Source of the DNA: Pseudomonadota bacterium
GTDB taxonomy: Bacteria > Desulfobacterota > Desulfobulbia > Desulfobulbales > SURF-16
Assembly (NCBI GenBank): GCA_030597865.1
Contig: JAUVQZ010000052.1
Coordinates: 1-13,580, forward strand
Direction: 5' to 3'
Length of the DNA: 13,580 nt
Part shown: piece by piece, positions 12,215 through 13,580 of the stretch
Layout: the number at the start of each line of letters is the position of its first letter
How positions within the stretch are numbered: position 1 is the first letter of the stretch
Notes under the pieces: generated by a model
The model's database searches: none
What the model was told of the DNA's origin: nothing
Seen by the model: the letters and a program-made list of their open reading frames with translations, nothing else
Position numbers and translations under genes: made by a program

Positions 12215-13580
12215 TTTCCATAATCTTTGTGGTGAGTTCTGCCATGGTAAAGGGCTTCTGGATATAACCGGCACAGCCGCGGTTAACAATGTCAGAGGCC
12301 TGGCCTTCTATGCTGTAGCCGGTTGAGAGCAGAACCTTAACCCCGGGATTGATCATCTGCAGCCTGTCAAAGGTTTCACTCCCCCCCATGCGGGGCATGA
12401 TCATATCAAGGACCACAAGGTCGATTTCAGCGGACCTCTCCCGGTAAATCTCCACGGCATGATAGCCGTCACCAGCAGTTACGACCCGAAACCCCCTGGC
12501 CTCAAGCAGTTCCTGGCCGGTTTCCCTGATCGATTCATCATCATCCACCAGTAAGATAGTTCCTGACGGATGCCGGTTGCTGAATGCCGAGGTGCGGCCA
12601 GTTACAGGGAGAATTTCCGTGGAGGTGGGGATGTAGATATGAAAGGTGGTGCCTCTGCCCATCTTTGAATCAACCTCAATGTGGCCGCCGTAGGCAGCGA
12701 CAATACCGTAGGTGGAGGCCAGGCCCAGCCCTGTGCCGCGGGACAGGTCCTTGGTGGTGAAAAAGGGTTCAAATATATGGGGCTTGATATTATCCGCGAT
12801 ACCTGTGCCGGTATCAGTGATAATGAGATGGACATAGTTGCCATGGATGCCATCAATCAATATGTCCTCAATGGTCTCGTAGGGGATATGCCTGGTGCTG
12901 ATGCTGAGCGTACCGCCACCTGGCATGGCGTCGGCAGCATTAATAAAGAGGTTGAACAGCACCTGCTCGATCTGGCCCTGGTCGGCGTTAATGATCAGCG
13001 TCTCCGGGGCCAGATTGGTGTGAACGGAAATCTCCTTGTTGGTCCTGGAAAAGGTCTCAACAATGGTATGGATCAGGTCATGAAAATTAAGAAGGCGGAC
13101 ATCGTATTGCCCCTGCCTGGCATAGCCCAGCAGCTGGCGGGTCAGGCGGCCGCCGCTCTCCACCAGGTTTTCTATGTTGATCAGATGGGAAAATTCCTGC
13201 TCCGAGGGGTCGCAATGGCAGACAAGAAGGGAGATGTGACCCTGGATACCCATGAGGAGATTGTTGAAGTCGTGGGCAATGCCACCGGCCAGGGAGCCGA
13301 GGGCCTCCATCTTTTGGGCGTGACGGAGTTGGTCGTCCTTCTTCTGTAGGTCCTCCAAGACCCGGGCATTAAGAGCGATCTCCTCGGAAAGGGAGTAGTT
13401 GGACTTGGTCAGCTCCTCCGTTCTTTTGGAAACGCGGATCTCAAGCTCGTCATGGGCCTTTTGGAGCGCCCCCTGCTGGGTGACCACTTTTTGCCTGAGA
13501 TGGATCTTTTCCAGGCAGTTCTTCAGGGTAATTTCCAGCTCGGAAATACCAACCGGTTTAAGGAGAAAATTATAGGCCCC
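12207..13580 (-). CDS. hybrid sensor histidine kinase with receiver domains (5' end outside window)
   Basis: The frame is open to the right edge, giving 457 visible residues. The first visible residues, GAYNFLLKPVGISELE, look like the last strand and helix of a receiver domain (K8-P9), so the full protein probably begins with another REC domain. A coiled coil follows (about 25-95), then HisKA with SLAGGIAHDFNNLL (phospho-His103), and the ATPase domain with LFNLFINAADAM (N-box), DTGTGI, FEPFFTTK and GTGLGLA. The C-terminal REC domain has the acidic LLVDDDE, phospho-acceptor Asp392 in VVLDMIMP, the Ser/Thr switch LLSTGYS and Lys442 in QKPF. This is a NtrB/PAS-type family kinase core with a terminal receiver, probably cytoplasmic in the visible part. 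An internal GTG (13487) is in frame but would cut the REC domain, so it is not the start. The last 8 bp overlap the convergent TVP38 gene. Confidence 0.93.
   Translation of the reverse strand, partial: GAYNFLLKPVGISELEITLKNCLEKIHLRQKVVTQQGALQKAHDELEIRVSKRTEELTKSNYSLSEEIALNARVLEDLQKKDDQLRHAQKMEALGSLAGGIAHDFNNLLMGIQGHISLLVCHCDPSEQEFSHLINIENLVESGGRLTRQLLGYARQGQYDVRLLNFHDLIHTIVETFSRTNKEISVHTNLAPETLIINADQGQIEQVLFNLFINAADAMPGGGTLSISTRHIPYETIEDILIDGIHGNYVHLIITDTGTGIADNIKPHIFEPFFTTKDLSRGTGLGLASTYGIVAAYGGHIEVDSKMGRGTTFHIYIPTSTEILPVTGRTSAFSNRHPSGTILLVDDDESIRETGQELLEARGFRVVTAGDGYHAVEIYRERSAEIDLVVLDMIMPRMGGSETFDRLQMINPGVKVLLSTGYSIEGQASDIVNRGCAGYIQKPFTMAELTTKIMEII

Noticed and set aside
12681..13349. Plus-strand 222-aa frame opposite the histidine kinase
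   Set aside because: It is antisense to HisKA/HATPase motifs and has no recognisable domain.
1..13580. Defence island, prophage, CRISPR array or toxin-antitoxin system
   Set aside because: No integrase, transposase, nuclease, repeat-spacer array or toxin-like small gene pair was recognised on either strand.

Overview
This window reads as chromosomal DNA of a Gram-negative, moderately GC-rich bacterium, most likely a sulfate-reducing or sulfur-disproportionating member of the Desulfobulbales (Desulfobacterota). That is inference. It rests on a candidate selenoprotein, an AmmeMemo gene pair, a split LplT/acyltransferase-ligase locus, GGCC-rich codon use and intergenic spaces packed with short palindromic repeats. 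No rRNA, tRNA, CRISPR array, integrase or transposase gene was seen.

Layout. 1-1157: a half-length TauE/SafE membrane protein on the minus strand, then about 630 bp without a convincing gene. That gap holds a small inverted repeat, a degenerate palindrome, a 170-bp foldback MITE-like element, an orphan intrinsic terminator and an array of CAGCCTA units. 1158-5044 (+): a two-gene operon with overlapping ends, an LplT-like MFS transporter followed by a PlsC-ACP-AMP ligase fusion, probably for lysophospholipid uptake or flipping and reacylation. 5094-5151: a perfect 19-bp-arm palindrome between convergent genes. 5204-8391 (-): comM (YifB), a repeat-rich gap, then amrB (Memo-like) and amrA (AMMECR1) coupled by TAATG. 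8625-8999 (-): a 124-aa ArsC/thioredoxin-fold protein whose reading frame is interrupted by one in-frame TGA in a U-x-x-C motif, followed at the right distance by a bacterial SECIS-like hairpin. 9099-10342 (+): a small hypothetical gene, a bacterial cereblon-like CULT-domain protein (MsCI4 type) and a lipoprotein, divergent from the selenoprotein gene. 10516-12214 (+): glucokinase overlapping a TVP38/TMEM64-family membrane protein. 12207-13580 (-): the C-terminal part of a hybrid histidine kinase running off the right edge and overlapping the TVP38 gene tail to tail.

The most notable items are the candidate selenoprotein, which an ordinary gene caller would truncate at the internal ATG or miss; the bacterial CULT protein with an intact Trp cage and four zinc cysteines; the acyltransferase/ligase with its own built-in acyl carrier protein; and the large near-perfect foldback element. 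Nothing here amounts to a clearly new multi-gene defence or mobile system. The selenoprotein/CULT neighbourhood is the least conventional stretch.
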